Shown piece by piece: positions 44,973 through 57,900 of a DNA stretch of 64,000 nt (position 1 is its first letter; each line of letters starts with the position of its first letter). A program made the translations under genes and the position numbers. The notes beneath the pieces were generated by a model, which was given only the letters and a program-made list of their open reading frames with translations, ran no database searches and was not told the DNA's origin. Source of the DNA: Larus michahellis (taxonomy: Eukaryota > Chordata > Aves > Charadriiformes > Laridae); the NCBI RefSeq assembly GCF_964199755.1, contig NC_133910.1, forward strand, positions 11,726,711-11,790,710. Reading direction: 5' to 3'.

Positions 44973-46660
44973 CTTGCTGCAGGTTTCTGGGGCACCCAAA
45001 GCTTGGTTCCCACAAGAGGACCAGGTATTTTTCCACCATCATCCGCCCCGCTGACTTCCACTTCTGGGGAGAGCATCGAGCAGGGCTTGCTAGGTGCTTT
45101 CAAGAAATAAATGAACTCTCTGCCCCTCAGTATCTCTGCTAATAAAGTGGCAATAAAAACAACAGCTGCTGTTAATGGCAGGACGGAGGTGTGGGGGCTG
45201 CGGGACCAGCGGGTTATTGCCTGTGTTTGTCTGCTGTTTCCTGCTGATGCTCAAGAAACGGAGGCTGTACTCCCACCTCCCAGGACCGGACACGTCTGTG
45301 CGACGTGGCCACGGGGTCCCCGGGGTTTTGCTGCTCCGGTAATGTGCTGAGAGCTTTGGGAAGGGATGGCCAAGAGCCTGTTTGCTCCCGAGGCTTGGTG
45401 AGCGGTGGGATGGGGTCCGGGTGAAGACCCCGCAATGGGGGAGGGAGCTCAGGGGAGCACCAAAACGCTGAGTGAAATGCCTGTGGCTGCAATCCCAAAA
45501 ATTGCTGCCAGGAAGGGATTTTTCCAATGTTTTTTTTTTTTGGGGGGTGAGGTACAGCAGGTCCTGCTGGTGGTCTGAGGGAGAGCTGCGGCTCAGGAAC
45601 CAGCCCTGCTCCCCCAGGCATCTCCCCACTGCGCCCCCCGGCACTGAGGAGGAACGGGTTCCCCAAGCCCCTGAGAGCTGGTCCTAGGCCATGGGGTCTT
45701 CTGCTGGTGCATGCAAGGGTATTCCCTCTTGGCATTATTAGGGATAATTATAATTTCACCTCCCCTGCAGCCTCCCTCCAAGAGGCGACGCAAGATTGAT
45801 CCTCGTGTCCTGTCCTAAGCTGTTGGTCAAAGATTTGTCTTGCCGGTAACAGGGGACATGTGTTAGTAAAACTGCAATTTAGACCAAGGAAATCACGGAG
45901 AAAACAAATACGGAGCCCCCATCCAGCCATTTGTAACACATCACGCTCCTGACAGCGCTGCCAAATAGCCAAAAAAAGCTTCAGCCTTGGAATTTTTCTA
46001 GCGCGAAGATAAATGAAGGAGATTCATGTCTCTGTTGGTGCTACATTGTTTTGCTCAGCTGGCTGCAGAGCAAATGAGATACGGTGGCGCATTGATTTGT
46101 AGTCTGAGGGCTGTCCTCGCAAAGAGATGGGCTCAGAAAAAACTTCATTTGTGACTTAAAATGGAAAAAGCAGCAAAGTGAGGAGGGGGCATGATGCCCG
46201 GACTCTCGGCGTCCCGCTGCTCCTCCACCCTGGGGGCATGTAGGCACCAGGGGGGGCAAAACTGGGGCTGTGCCTCCAGCTCTGGCTCTTTTTTGGGATG
46301 CTTTTCCCTACGGCTCTGCAGGGTCTTCCCTGGCCCCCTGTGCCCCGCTCGGCGCTCGCCGCCCCACGGCTCGGATACGGTGCCAAGGGCAATAAAACCT
46401 GAACCAGGCATTTCCAGTGGGTTTGGGGAGAGGGAAGGTGAACCTGCCCCCTCTCTAGGCTGAGCAAAGCCCCCCACCCGCTCCCCCCAGCCTTGGCTTG
46501 CCCCATGGGTTGGTGCCAAGGGCGGGGGGGTGACACCATGAGGGCCTGATCCTGCACCAGCCCCAGCGGGCCAGCACAGCAAAGCCTGGCCACAGGTACA
46601 TCACCGTGGGCTGTGCCTGGGGACACTCTGGAGGGAGGAGATGGATCCATCACCGCACTT
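44973..46660. other. Intergenic stretch
   Basis: Unique sequence. A T run lies near 45,530-45,540 and an AT-rich piece near 45,735-45,765. No gene or transposon is recognised. Confidence 0.45.
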
Positions 46661-46970
46661 AGAATCCTAGATTTCATAGAATCGTCTCGGTTGGAAGGGA
46701 CCTTTTGGATCATCAAGTCCAACCATCAACCTAACACTGACAAAAACCATCACTAACCCATGTCCCTCGGCACCACGTCTGCCCGGCTTTTAAATACCTC
46801 CAGGGATGGAAATTCCATCGCTTCCCTGGGCAGCCTGTTACAATGCTTGGTAACCCTTTTGGTGTAGAAATTTTTCCTAATATCTAATCTAAACCTCCCC
46901 TGGCGCAAAAAAGCCTCCCCCTCCCGCTTACACCTCTCCCTGCCCAGTTGCTGCGTGGCCATCGTCTGGG
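46661..46970 (-). mobile_element. CR1 LINE 3' fragment
   Basis: On the plus strand it begins 'agaatcctagatttcataga' and runs through 'ggttggaagggaccttttgg', 'aagtccaaccatcaacctaa' and 'gggcagcctgttacaatgct' to 'aaatttttcctaatatctaa'. That is a CR1 3' end in reverse, and is 5'-truncated. Confidence 0.92.
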
Positions 46971-47329
46971 GCAAATGACGCTCATTAGCTTTAATAGATG
47001 CTTAAAAATACCAACTCAACCTGCAGAAACCTTGCACGGCTGGCACTTCCCCCAGGTCTTCCTGCAGAGGATCGGGGTGTCCAACCTGGCATTAAACAAG
47101 GCTCTTCCAACGCTCACCTCCATGCCATGACGAGGCAGGGCAGAGGGAGGACGAGGAGGGACGAGGAGGCGCATCGCTCCTGCGGCTGCTGCCCTCCCCT
47201 CCCCATCAGCCCCGATGCGTTTGATGCAACCATCGCTAAAGGAAAATCATCCCCCCCCAACCCCGCTCTCTCACAAGACAGGAGGAAATTTTGAAGACCC
47301 AGTGTTTCCAAACAAAAGCGGCGCCCTAA
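46971..47329. other. Intergenic stretch
   Basis: Unique sequence with no recognised features. Confidence 0.4.
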
Positions 47330-47720
47330 TGGCAAGACAGCCCGTTTTATAGCAGAATGCAAATGAAAAAGTAGAAATAAACAATCCCTCACAAATAAGT
47401 GTTTGCCTTTAATGAATATTTCATATACAAAAGAAGTCATTGACATTTTGCTGGATTGCTTCAATTAGCTCTTGAGCCTCGTATTCACGCAAATAATAAG
47501 CTTGCTTTTTATAATGCTTTGTTAATCTTTTTCATAGTGTGAATTTATACAGTAATGTATCACACAGACCTCCTGCTGCAGCCTTTATTGGATATAAATG
47601 ACTTAGTAATTGCTATTGATCATTAAAGAAGTGCGATGTTATTTTGGAATTACAATGTGGGGGATCTTTGAAAGACTGAAGGAACTGGGTGGTTTGCTGC
47701 GCGTGAGCCTGGTTTATATT
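47330..47720. promoter_or_regulatory. AT-rich island with HOX/CDX-like and homeodomain cores (candidate enhancer)
   Basis: About 390 bp of AT-rich DNA contain TTTAATGAATATT, CAATTAG near 47,462, TTTATTGG at 47,583-47,590, TTAGTAATTG near 47,603 and TTGATCATTAA near 47,616. The flanks are GC-rich. No open frame of note and no repeat family are visible. It is a good candidate for a conserved non-coding element; this is unverified. Confidence 0.45.
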
Positions 47721-49149
47721 CAGAGGAGTGACTAATGGGTCCTTGGGAGGAAAAGCCAAAGTGTGCCAAGACTGAGGCTGGGGAAAAACACTGCTGGAGT
47801 CATTGCTGGCTTCACATCATGAAATGCTCCCGGCTATATATTCAGAATATATCTCAACATTTTCTGTTTCACACATCCATCCTTATTCCGACTCAGACTT
47901 TGCTAAGATTAGCCAGGAAAATACTAAGGTTTACCGGGGGAAGCCAGCAGCGGGATGGATCCGGGGCGAGTACGGCAGCGAGACGCGGTGCGGCGGCTGC
48001 GGGAGCCCTGGGCCAGTCCCCGCGAGTGGTGGCCACCCCGGGGTGGGCAGGGGCTGCTTGGCAAAGCCACCCCATCCCTTCCCAACCCAGCCGGGCTGCG
48101 GGTCCTTAATCTGGGCTTGCTGTTCAGCTGCAATATGTGAGTAATTAAAGCAAATGTTTTACGACCACCCGACTGGCAATATTGGGCGCATTGATCACGG
48201 CTCCAGATCCTCAAGTCAAGCGAGCGTGAAGGTCTCTGTTTTCCCAACAGGGATATTCAGGCTGAACCTCCCTTCCATCACTTGCTGGTTGTCTTCCAGC
48301 TTCAGACATTAAAACCTCATCACTTTGAAATGGGAAAAAGCTGGTGTTGCACTTTAAATTTATATTTTTCATTTAGAAAACCCCTTATTTTTTTTTTTTT
48401 CCGTTGGAGTTTTTGCTTTTCTTCCAAACTCTTTTCCCTCTGCTCCTATTTCTTTCCCCTGGAAAAGCCGTTTTTGGCTGGTGCGCCCAGGAGAGCTGCG
48501 TTCAGTGCTGGCTCTTGGCGCGCTCAGAGCGCAGCGGAGCCGCAAAATCCCTGCTCCTGCGACACCCCGAGAGGGCGCCCCGAAATGCTCCCCCCGGCCA
48601 CGGGCTGGGGGTTTCAGCAGGCTTTGACTTACACATCCCTCTGGAAAATGGTTAGGGGCATTAACTCTTTCCTGCCTCCGAGGGGTGTACTGGGACCCAG
48701 TTAATTAACATCTTGAAAGGGCTGTGAGATTCCTCCATGACACTGCTTTTATTAAAAGCCTATATGCGCATTTTCCCCCTTCCAATTTACCGCATTTCCC
48801 CCCGGAATGTGCTTTGATTTTTAAGCAATTTATAAGTCCTCGGGCTTTGCCTGGAAGGTAATTTATACTAGTTTGTGTTTTTATGTGCGCGTACGTGTGC
48901 TGCAGTGCATTGGGAAGAGACACAAAAAGCAATCGACTGTGCCGAGGCTGGTATTGACGGGAGAGTGGTGGAGGAGTTATTTCCAGGAGCTGCGAGCTCA
49001 CTCCGACCTGCCCAGGCAGGCGCTGCGATGCCGAACTGCAAATCGAACCAGCTCCGGAGGGAGACGAGCGCCAGCAGGACCCGAGGGATGTCTCCTGGGC
49101 TCCGGCCCGGGAAGGGCTCTCTCTGCTCCGTGCCAGGTCTGGATCCTCG
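47721..49149. other. Intergenic stretch
   Basis: Unique sequence with AT-rich pieces near 48,330-48,420 and 48,700-48,880. No gene is recognised. Confidence 0.45.
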
Positions 49150-49154
49150 CCCGG
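49150..49154. repeat. Target-site duplication, left copy
   Basis: CCCGG directly precedes the LTR start. The identical pentamer follows the LTR at 49,789-49,793. Confidence 0.85.
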
Positions 49155-49788
49155 TGTTACGGTTTGAGAAAACCCGTAACAATTTATTGTCGTTTAGACA
49201 ATTATTCTGTCACACAATGACCCCTCCCCACCCGGAAAAGGGAATCGAGGAAAGCAAGGAAACACAAGGGTTGAAATATAAATAGAGTTAATAGGATAAG
49301 ACTAAATAATTAACAATAATACTAAAGAACCAGTATTAATCCCAATACTAATATAAGATATGCAAGAATTATACTCGGCCCATTCCATCAGCAGGAAGCC
49401 GTGCACTCCCAGCAGTCGGACACTGCGAGCGCTGCGGCTTCGGGAGGAAGGGAAGGGCTCAGTGCTCAGGGCTCCAGGGCAAGGAGTTCTCTGGACCGCC
49501 GCCATCAAGGGAGAGTGAAACTACGCAGCAAACTTTCTAATTTATATCGAATGTGACGTTCATGGCATGAAACAATCCTGTTGGCCAGCCTGGGTCAAAT
49601 GCCCAGGCCTCGCTCCTCCTCATCCCTGCCCCTGGCAAGGCTTGGAAACACTGAGACCTTGAATCCCACAGAGCCTAGCTGGCTATAAAGTAAATATTTT
49701 CACAAATTCAGGCACTAGAGTCTTCTGAAAGCGGAGTTTTCCCCAGCATCAGAAGATAAATTAGTCCTGTGTTGCTCAACGCAGGACA
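49155..49788 (-). mobile_element. Solo LTR of an avian ERVL-type endogenous retrovirus
   Basis: The 634-bp element starts TGTTACGG and ends AGGACA on the plus strand (TG...CA). It is flanked by a 5-bp target duplication, CCCGG, at 49,150-49,154 and 49,789-49,793. Its layout matches the common avian ERVL LTR read in reverse. On the minus strand a TATAAA lies at 49,546-49,541 and an AATAAA at 49,188-49,183. No internal retroviral coding region is present, so this is a recombined solo LTR. Family assignment is by remembered LTR layout. Confidence 0.9.
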
Positions 49789-49793
49789 CCCGG
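49789..49793. repeat. Target-site duplication, right copy
   Basis: CCCGG directly follows the terminal ACA of the LTR and matches the left copy. A 5-bp length fits ERVL integration. Confidence 0.85.
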
Positions 49794-52700
49794 GGCTGCC
49801 TGACCGCGCACCAGCTGAGATGCCACTTGGACAGGGTCACCAAAGCCAACGAGGGTCCTTTTGCAGCCCCAAAAAGAGCACGCAGGCATGCAGCCGTGCA
49901 CAGCGTCCTCCCTTTGCTCGCCGGTGGCTTTGGCGTGAGCCCCGTGGCACAGCTCGTTTGCCCAGCGGGTCCCCAGCAGGGGATGGAGCAGGTTGGCTCT
50001 GGGCAGAGGGTCTTCTCGGTCCCATCGGCACGGCTCTGCTCCTGCCTCGTCACTGGGAAAACCAGAGCGTGATGCTGATGGCATTAAGCAATGCTGAAAC
50101 ATTCCCGAAGTCACCTCGGCGCCCTGTGGGCCCTTTTGATGTGAACTTTTGCACCGCGCCGGTAATTTGTTTCAGGGAGTTTTATTTATGCAAATCTCCG
50201 GCGATATTTCATGCCATTCACGTCTCCCGAGGCAGGTTTTTAATAAAGGCTGGGAGGCGAGAGGACGGCCAGGAGGTGAGCGGGTCAGAGCCCCGGGAGG
50301 CGAAAAGCTGCCTGGGATTTAATGGCACCACATCGATTTATATCCGCTGGGGATGTGACCCGCCAGCCCCCCGCGACTGGAGCCGTCAGCATCTCTAAGA
50401 CTGCTCTTCGCAGCAACTTTCCTCTTTTTATTTGCATTTCGGATCCAAGCGCTGAGGACCGCTGCCGGATCCGTGCCTGCTGCAATTTCAGCCCCCTGGG
50501 TATAGCACTCATTTCCTCGCCATGCCGCCCGCTTTCTCTCTCGCCTATTGCTGTGAAGCAAATCTCCAGGCACATTTGCAGCGGGAGAAGGTGACGGGAG
50601 CCGGGGGAGTTTTGTTTTTGGGCACAGGGGCCCTGGCAGCACCCGAACCCCAGCACCCCGACAGGGCAAACCCTCCGATCCTGACCAGCGATGGAGCAGG
50701 ATGCAAATGTACCGCAGCAGAAGTGCTGGAGAAGCTTTTAAATACTGCATTTTTCTCAGACAAGATTAGCCATTTGGGGTTTTTTCCCCCAGGAAAAGAC
50801 TGAGAGAGGCTAAGATGCCTAAGGAGTGGATGGAGAAGGGATGCCCGGCTGGCACAGTGGGGCTCAGTTCACCCAGTTCCTACCAGAGTATTTTTCTCTC
50901 TGCAAAAATAATAGCAAGATGTTAGAGTTCACGGCACGTGCATGGAATATATCCACTTGGTTTTATCCCTAGCAGGAGCAAAGGGGCCGACGGAATGGTA
51001 CGGGGCGGGGCGATGGACCTCACAAATACCAATTTTTAGCCAAAACTGGCTGAAACCTCTTCTCGTTCCCAGGGTCGGCACCCGAGAGCTGGGTTTCCCG
51101 TGGCTGTGCCAGGAGACGGTGGTCACTGCACGGTCGCAGCAAGGTGACAAACGCCCTGTGCATCCAACCCCTGCCCGCCCCGTCCCTGGAGCACACAGCC
51201 CCCCACGGGCGCCAGGAACATCCCCTTGGGTGTAAAGTCCATCGCTGCGGCTACCGCCTGCTCAGCTACACAACGCTGGACGAATTCCCAGCCTGACCCC
51301 GGCTGAGCGCTCCTCTCTTTCTGAAATAACTGGGAAAGGGTAGTATCCATGCTGCGGATGCGCGCGCCCGCCTCTTCTGATTCTTGGGTAAATAGCAAAG
51401 CTTTGCTGTTAACTCCTTGGGTTTTCTGGGGCATTTCCATGCTGGAAGGAGATTCAAATCGCAGCTCAAACCTGTGGAGAGCTGCTGTTCACATCAGCAT
51501 CCCGCGGAGCTCAGGACGCTGTCGGAGGCACCCCCGGTACCAGCAGGCACAGCGCCGCGGGGCTTTGAACCGCTGGTGGGTTGGGTTTCTCCTACCGCGC
51601 TTTGAGAAACGCTTGTGTTTAACTCAGGCTCTCCGGGCAGGATCAGAAGAGACAACCTGATCTTACCCAAAAAGCCCTTTTAGCTGCGCAGACATGGAGG
51701 GGCAAGTCCCAGCTCAAACACAACAGCACCCGGTGGGTACCGGGCCAGCGGCAGCGGTGGCTGCGAGCCCCGGGACAGCATCGGCACCGCCGTCTCTCAG
51801 CCACCGATGGATTTTCCTCCTCGCCTTTCCCTTCTGTTGCTTTTATAATTTATTTACAACCTCTATAGATGTCTGCAGCGTTCCCTTTTTTTTTTTTTTT
51901 TAATGGCTTTTCAAATAGAAAAAAAGAGCAGAAGAGGATTTCTCAGCCTTGTGCTCGCGGGGAAACACGTTTGGTGCTTTGAAGAGCGGGACTTGACGCT
52001 GACGGTGGATTTCCATCGTCGGAAAGCCTGACTCCGCTCCCCGCCCCCCACTGCAGAGTCTGGCCCCACGGTCCCTCCTCGTTGGCGTGCTGACGGCAGC
52101 AATTATTTCTTCGATGTGACGATGCCCGGGCTCAGGTTAAACCTTTGCTCCGGCGGCAGCTCCTCACACCTGCTTGGCCTCTCCCTGGTGGCGCCACTTT
52201 GGATCTCATACAGGATTGTACAAAACTGATGCTTTGCACCCAAAGTGGCCCTTTTCCCCCTTGGGGAACCCACCATCCCTCTCCCACACCCAATTTGCTG
52301 CCGAGATTGGAGCAAATATATTCTCGTATACCGTCAAGCATGCTCGCCAGCAGCGTGTGCGTGGAGCCAAGCGCACACAGGGCGTTGTGATGCTCTGGTG
52401 GGGTGCAGCGGCCGCACATCACCCCGGCCTTATCTCTGGGACCTCCTTGCCCTCCCTGTGCACCAGGTCCTGCCCTGCACCCCGGGAAAAGGAAAGGCAG
52501 AAAGAAGGACCCCCCCCACACCTAACAGTTTGAGTAGGAAAAAACACAATTGCCAGCTCCCAGCAACAGGGAGAGAGTGAATGAGAAGTGCCAGGGCTGA
52601 TCTGCATTTAAAAGAGGGGGAATCAGCAGAAGGAAGGGGAGAGGGGGTTGCGGAGAGGAGAGGGGAGGGGGAGATAAAAGGGAGAGGGGCCTGAATTTGC

Positions 52701-54100
52701 ATGTTGTTTTTCCTTATGGCAAAAATCATTTGAAAGCTGATGTACTGCCAAGAGGAACAAAAAGAGACCCCTTGGCATTGCCCCAGGCTCCTCATTTACT
52801 CTTTTACAGCAAGGAATACTTATAAAAACTGAATAAAACATCTAATAAGGCTGTTTAGGATTCCTTGAAAGATGTCTCCATCAAAGCACCCGGGGTCAGC
52901 CTGGCTCTCCCTGCCTCTGCTCCGACACCCTTGCTGATGCTCCTGAGTCCCTGGTACCAACACATCCCTTCCCGGGAGGAGGGCCAGTCCCTTTGGGACA
53001 TTTTGGGGGGAATGAGCCTTTCCTGGCTGCGGTGGGGGGACATGAGGTTTGCCAAGGCCATCCAGGAGAGACTTGGAGGGCGAGCGAAGCTCGAGGCTGG
53101 GACTTTGTCGGCGTCTGGAGGATGGACCAGGGGTGAGGATGGTTCTGCCAGCGTGCTCTGGGACCTCGGTCTTCACTCCTCATCCATGCGAAGGACACGC
53201 TAACCCTGCCCTTGGCGGCATCCCGTGCCCACTGCGAGCTCACTGCCTGCTTGTTTTATGCGTTTGACCTGCCCTAAGCCCCAGCTCAGTCTGGGTTTGT
53301 TGAGCTTGGTGTAATACAAATACAAAATCCTACAGCCAAGCTGGGCATGTCAGGGCACTTTACGACTGCAGAACTACTGGTGTCTCCGGAAGCCGGGATG
53401 CTTATTGCCATGCCCCATCGCCACCCCTTCCCGCACAGGGAGAAGGTGGAGGGACATTGGAGCAGAGGTTTTCCGTGGCGAGCTCTGTCTGGGGCTGTAT
53501 TTCGGGATGTGGCCAGCATTCCCTGGCAGAGCGGATTTTGCTGGTCTCAGCTCCGGTGTTGGTCTGGAAATCAGTCTGGAAATCAGCGGTGGGTACAGTC
53601 AGGCATCGCCTGATTGTGGCGATGGGTACAGCCTTCCTCTGCAGATGGACTGCGGGTTAGTGATTTTGGGGTGGGTAATGTCGCTGTGGGCTCAAGGATG
53701 GGCCAAAACGGTGACCAGAACTGCTCTGCAAGGCAGTCCCGTGAGAGAAACCAAGTAGGAAGGGTGCGGGCGATGCCTGAGGGGCAGGGGGAACCGGGCC
53801 CTTCGGTCTGACGCTGTATTTCATGCTCCTCTAAGGAGAAGCAATAAAACCCCCAAAAGGGGAGAACAGCTCTTTACCAGCACAGCGCTGTGCTCCTACA
53901 CCAAACCACCGGCAAGGTGTCTAAAGGAATAAAAATCCTCCTGACATTGCACATGCAGGGACTTGTCAGCTTGTGGAGTCAGGGTGGCTCCAACCGGCCC
54001 GTGCTTGGGACCGGCTCAGAGAGCTGCCACGCTGCAGGCAGCGAGTCAGAGCCCTCAGTAGAGAAAAGTGCTGCTGTTTCTGGGCAAGAAAATCAGGAAA
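49794..54100. other. Intergenic stretch
   Basis: GC-rich unique sequence. A T run of 17 lies at 51,886-51,902 and a purine-rich tract at 52,612-52,690. No gene or further transposon is recognised. Confidence 0.45.
52612..52690 (+). repeat. Polypurine tract
   Basis: The strand is almost entirely G and A over about 80 bp, with several runs of four or five G and few pyrimidines. Low-complexity DNA. Confidence 0.7.
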
Positions 54101-54908
54101 AATCATAGAATCACAGGGTCGGAAGGGACCTCTGGAGACCACCTAGTCCAACTCCCTGCCAGAGCAGGGTCACCCAGAGCAGGCGGCACAGGAACGCGTC
54201 CAGGCGGGGTTGGGATGTCTCCAGAGACGGAGACTCCCCCACCTCTCTGGGCAGCCTGTGCCAGGGCTCTGCCACCCTCAGGGTAAAGAAGTTCCTCCTC
54301 CTGTTGAGATGGAACTTCCCATGGTCAAGTTTGTGCCCGTTACCCCTTGTCCTGTCACTGGGCACCACTGAAAGGAGCCTGGCCCCATCCTCCTGACACC
54401 CCCCCTTTCAGTATTTATAAGCGTTGATAAGATCCCCCCTCAGTCGCCTTTTTTCCAGACTGAAGAGACCCAAATCCCCCAGCCTTTCTTCATCAGAGAG
54501 ATGTTCCGGTCCCCTCATCATCTTGGTAGCCCTTTGCTGTCCCCTCTCCAGCAGTTCCTTGTCCTTCTGGAACTGGGGAGCCCAGAACTGGACCCAACGC
54601 TCCAGATGTGGCCTCCCCAGGACAGAGCAGAGGGGGAGGATAACCTCCCTCCACCTGCTGGCCACACTCTTCTTGATGCCCCCCAGGATGCCATTGGCCT
54701 TCTTGGCCACAAGTGCCCATTGCTGGCTCATGGTCATCCTGTTGTCCACCAGGACTCCCAGGTCTCTTTCCACTGAGATGCTCTCCAGCAGGTCAGCCCC
54801 AACCTGTCCTGGTGCAGGGGGTTATTCCTCCCCAGGTGCAGCACTTGCCCTTGATGAATATATTGGAGAGCACTGGACCCAGTACCGACCCCTGGGGAAC
54901 ACTCAGGG
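54101..54908 (-). mobile_element. CR1 LINE fragment, longest copy in the window, with internal deletion
   Basis: The 3' end is at 54,101 ('aatcatagaatcacagggtc' on the plus strand). A minus-strand frame at 54,773-54,408 encodes the CR1 ORF2 C-terminal region, with blocks such as [25 protein letters not shown] and [13 protein letters not shown]. Upstream of it the reverse-transcriptase part ('gggtccagtgctctccaata') is joined abruptly to 'gggcaagtgctgcacctggg' near 54,850. About 200 bp of the usual CR1 sequence between these is missing (compared with remembered consensus). Confidence 0.93.
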
Positions 54909-57900
54909 CGTTCCCAAAATACGACAGACACAAGCAGTGTAGCAAATCCTGATTTTTAAATACGCCAAAGAAGGGTGCTACCTGTTAGAGGACAAAAGCT
55001 TTTGTGATATATTTGGAGGAGAGGTGAAGGGGATGGGGAGAATCCCCAGGGTAGGAGGGATGCTTGTGGGAACGGGTGTTTACAACAGCAAGAGCACGGG
55101 GAGGAAGCAGAGGCAGGCGAAAGAAAGGTAATTATTTTGCAAAAACATGAGCCATGAGTTTTGCGGTACTCATCACCCCATTAGGCGCTTGTAAAATTTG
55201 CAGACCATTAGATGGAGCTTTCAAACACCATTTTTATCCAGCAGTTGCAAAACACTTTTGCCCTGCGTCACCTCCTGGTTGCAAAGACAGGACTCATTTC
55301 ACCTCCAGCTGCTGCAGCGTGGGAAGGGCGACCAGCGCAGCGTGTCCAGCCTCTGCCTGCCCCCGTCCCTGGCTGGGGACAGACGGCGTGTCCGAGCCCA
55401 CCGGGCACAGGGATGCTGTGCGTCTCTCCGTGCCTCTCCCACACACCCCTCCACAGAGAAAAAACTCACTCCCATACTTTTCTGTGTTAAATTAGCCAGG
55501 GGGGGTTCATTAGTGAGGTTAAATTAACCATGGATCAGCCGGATTCACTGGCTGTGACAGCGGGAGGCAGCCACGGCCGGACACCCCAGTGTGCTGCCGC
55601 TGCCCTGTGCCGTAGAGATCCCCCGGGGCAGCCGCGTCCCTGGGTGCAGAATGAGACCCAGGTGGCTTCCCCCTGCTCGGCGGGACTGCAGGGCAGCCCT
55701 CTGGGAGGGAAGCGTCCCCAGACCTCAGGTGTTCTCCCCTCGAGGCCGGTAAATCCCCCGGGGAACAGGAGCACGCAGCCTGCAAACCAGCCGGCTATTT
55801 AGAGAAATCCAGCTCATTTTGCGGAAGGGGGGCGGTGCGGCCGATCACAGGCGACGGGGATGGGGAGGTGGGTGCCGACGGGGCTGGCGATGGGGAGCGG
55901 TGCCCGTGGTTGCTCCTCTTGGTTGCTCCGTGCTCAGCTCCGCCGGTTCCGGGTGAGCACGGACCCGCAGCACCCCGGGGAAACTCGTGGTGCTGCCAGG
56001 CACTGGGGACATCCTGGGGTCTCTGCTATTTTTTTTCCCTTTTCCAATGCAAATTTCCAAGCCCACAGACTGCAGAACGTGTGCGGCCCCGGGGGCCACA
56101 TCACGCTGGTGCTGGGCACGGAGCCGTGTAGGTTTGCTCAGCTGAGAGCGAGCGCAGCCTCGACCCTGGGGCTCGGGACGGACACACGCCACCTTCCCGG
56201 TGCAATTTTTCTATTGGAGAATAAGTTTGCCTATAGCAATCCTCTTCTCCCATGAGAAAACGCAGTTGTTGATGAAATGTTACAATTTTTACCAAAGTGA
56301 TTAAAACAAACGTTGAAAGCATGGAAACAGAGAGTTGTCCCAGTTTTCTCCTGCTTCCCGTGCACTGAGAAATTCCGGAAGAAATGACTGAATGACAACG
56401 CTATAACCCAGCGCTGTGTCCCAGGTACATCCCATGGCCTGATCCGTCTCCTTCTGGGCCGGTCACAGGGATCACCCGCCCTTGGAAGCTGCTTTTCCCA
56501 CAACTCAGTTTCCTCCCGGCATCAAAGCCCGGGCAGAGCTCCCCTGCAAAGCCCCAACACTTTCCGCACCGCACGAAGCCTCCCTTCGCTTCGTGCTTCG
56601 CATTGAAGTCAGGAGCCGCCGCAGCGGTTACGGTGGTGGAAACATCCACCAGAAAAGATAACCTGGCCATAAACTGCCAGGCTGTTAATTATTTCCCTGT
56701 TTGTGATGGGTCCCGCACAAATATCACTGTCCTCCTCCATCTCCCTCGCTTTCCAATGGGGAAAGGGGCTGGGGAGGGAGAGAAATCACTGCAATTAATA
56801 GGTGTAAATATTTTACGGTTTTTAATTAAACACGAGAACCCTGCTGGGGCTGGGAGCAGGACCATCATGGAATATGAATTATGGAGAATCCTCCTTCCCA
56901 GATGTTCACTCTCCCCACCCCAGCCCCCAGGCATTTCAGACAAATAAAATGGAAAATAAATCCAGGTATAAAAAAAAAACCCCAAACCACAATGGCAACA
57001 AATCCCCCCAGCCCCTAGCAGCTGAAGAGCCCTCCCAGCCCACCAGATGCTTTGAGGGGAAAAACTTCCATCCTGCTTGTTTTTAAATGAATAGATTCAG
57101 TGCTGTTTCAAGAAGGGCCGTTGGGGTCGGGGCCAGGACCGCGGGGGCGTCACCAGCCCTGGCATCGCGGGCACCAACGCTGCAGGGGCTGCCGGCAGAG
57201 CCCACCAAAGCAGAAAGCCAAACCACATCCTTTCAATGCCTTTCTCCTTCCCAAAGGGAACCTGTCAAACCCCAGAACATTTGATGCTGCCCAGTGGAAA
57301 CTCCTCAGCTGGAGGGAACTGTGGCAGTTGGCAACCTCCAGGAATTTTTTCCCTGCCCGCATATGAAAAATAAAAAAAATTATTTCTGGGGGAAAAAGGG
57401 CCATGAGTGGGTGAGGGGGAGTTACTTGTGGCCCTCTGCACTAAGCTGATGGTTCCAGGGGCAGCTGGCTCAGTTTCATGCTGGACCAGTCTGGTTCGGC
57501 AGCGCTGGATGCCTGGATGCCTGGCTCCCCATCCCAAATCCCAGCCAAATTGAGCTGCTTTCCAGCTCTCTGCCAGACAGGCTGTGGCACAGGCACTCAC
57601 AAAGGAGATGCTGTTTAAGATATTTCTATTCTGGTACTTTTGGGAAGAGGCTTTGAGTGGGCTCTGAAGACGGGCAGGTAGCGGAGGACGCCCGGCCAAC
57701 GCAGCCCGCTCCCTTCAAGCTCTGCAAATCAATTAAGTGGTGCCTCCTGAGAGGAGATTAAGTGGATACAATTGGCCAGGATTGACCTCGGTGGATCTCT
57801 CTTGATTTATACCAGCTGGGGAGCTGATCCAGTGCCTGCTGGGGGTGGATGTTACACAACGCCTTGTCCTCAGAAACCTGGGGCACAGCTTTGGTGCCCG

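Noticed and set aside
44261..45142. 293-codon plus-strand frame with His/Pro/Ser repeat protein
   Set aside because: It is produced by the 25-bp minisatellite, and the two other plus frames are equally open there.
52183..52191. CTCF-like core CCCTGGTGG (reverse CCACCAGGG)
   Set aside because: Only the central nine bases fit and the flanking positions differ from the usual motif. Too weak to call.
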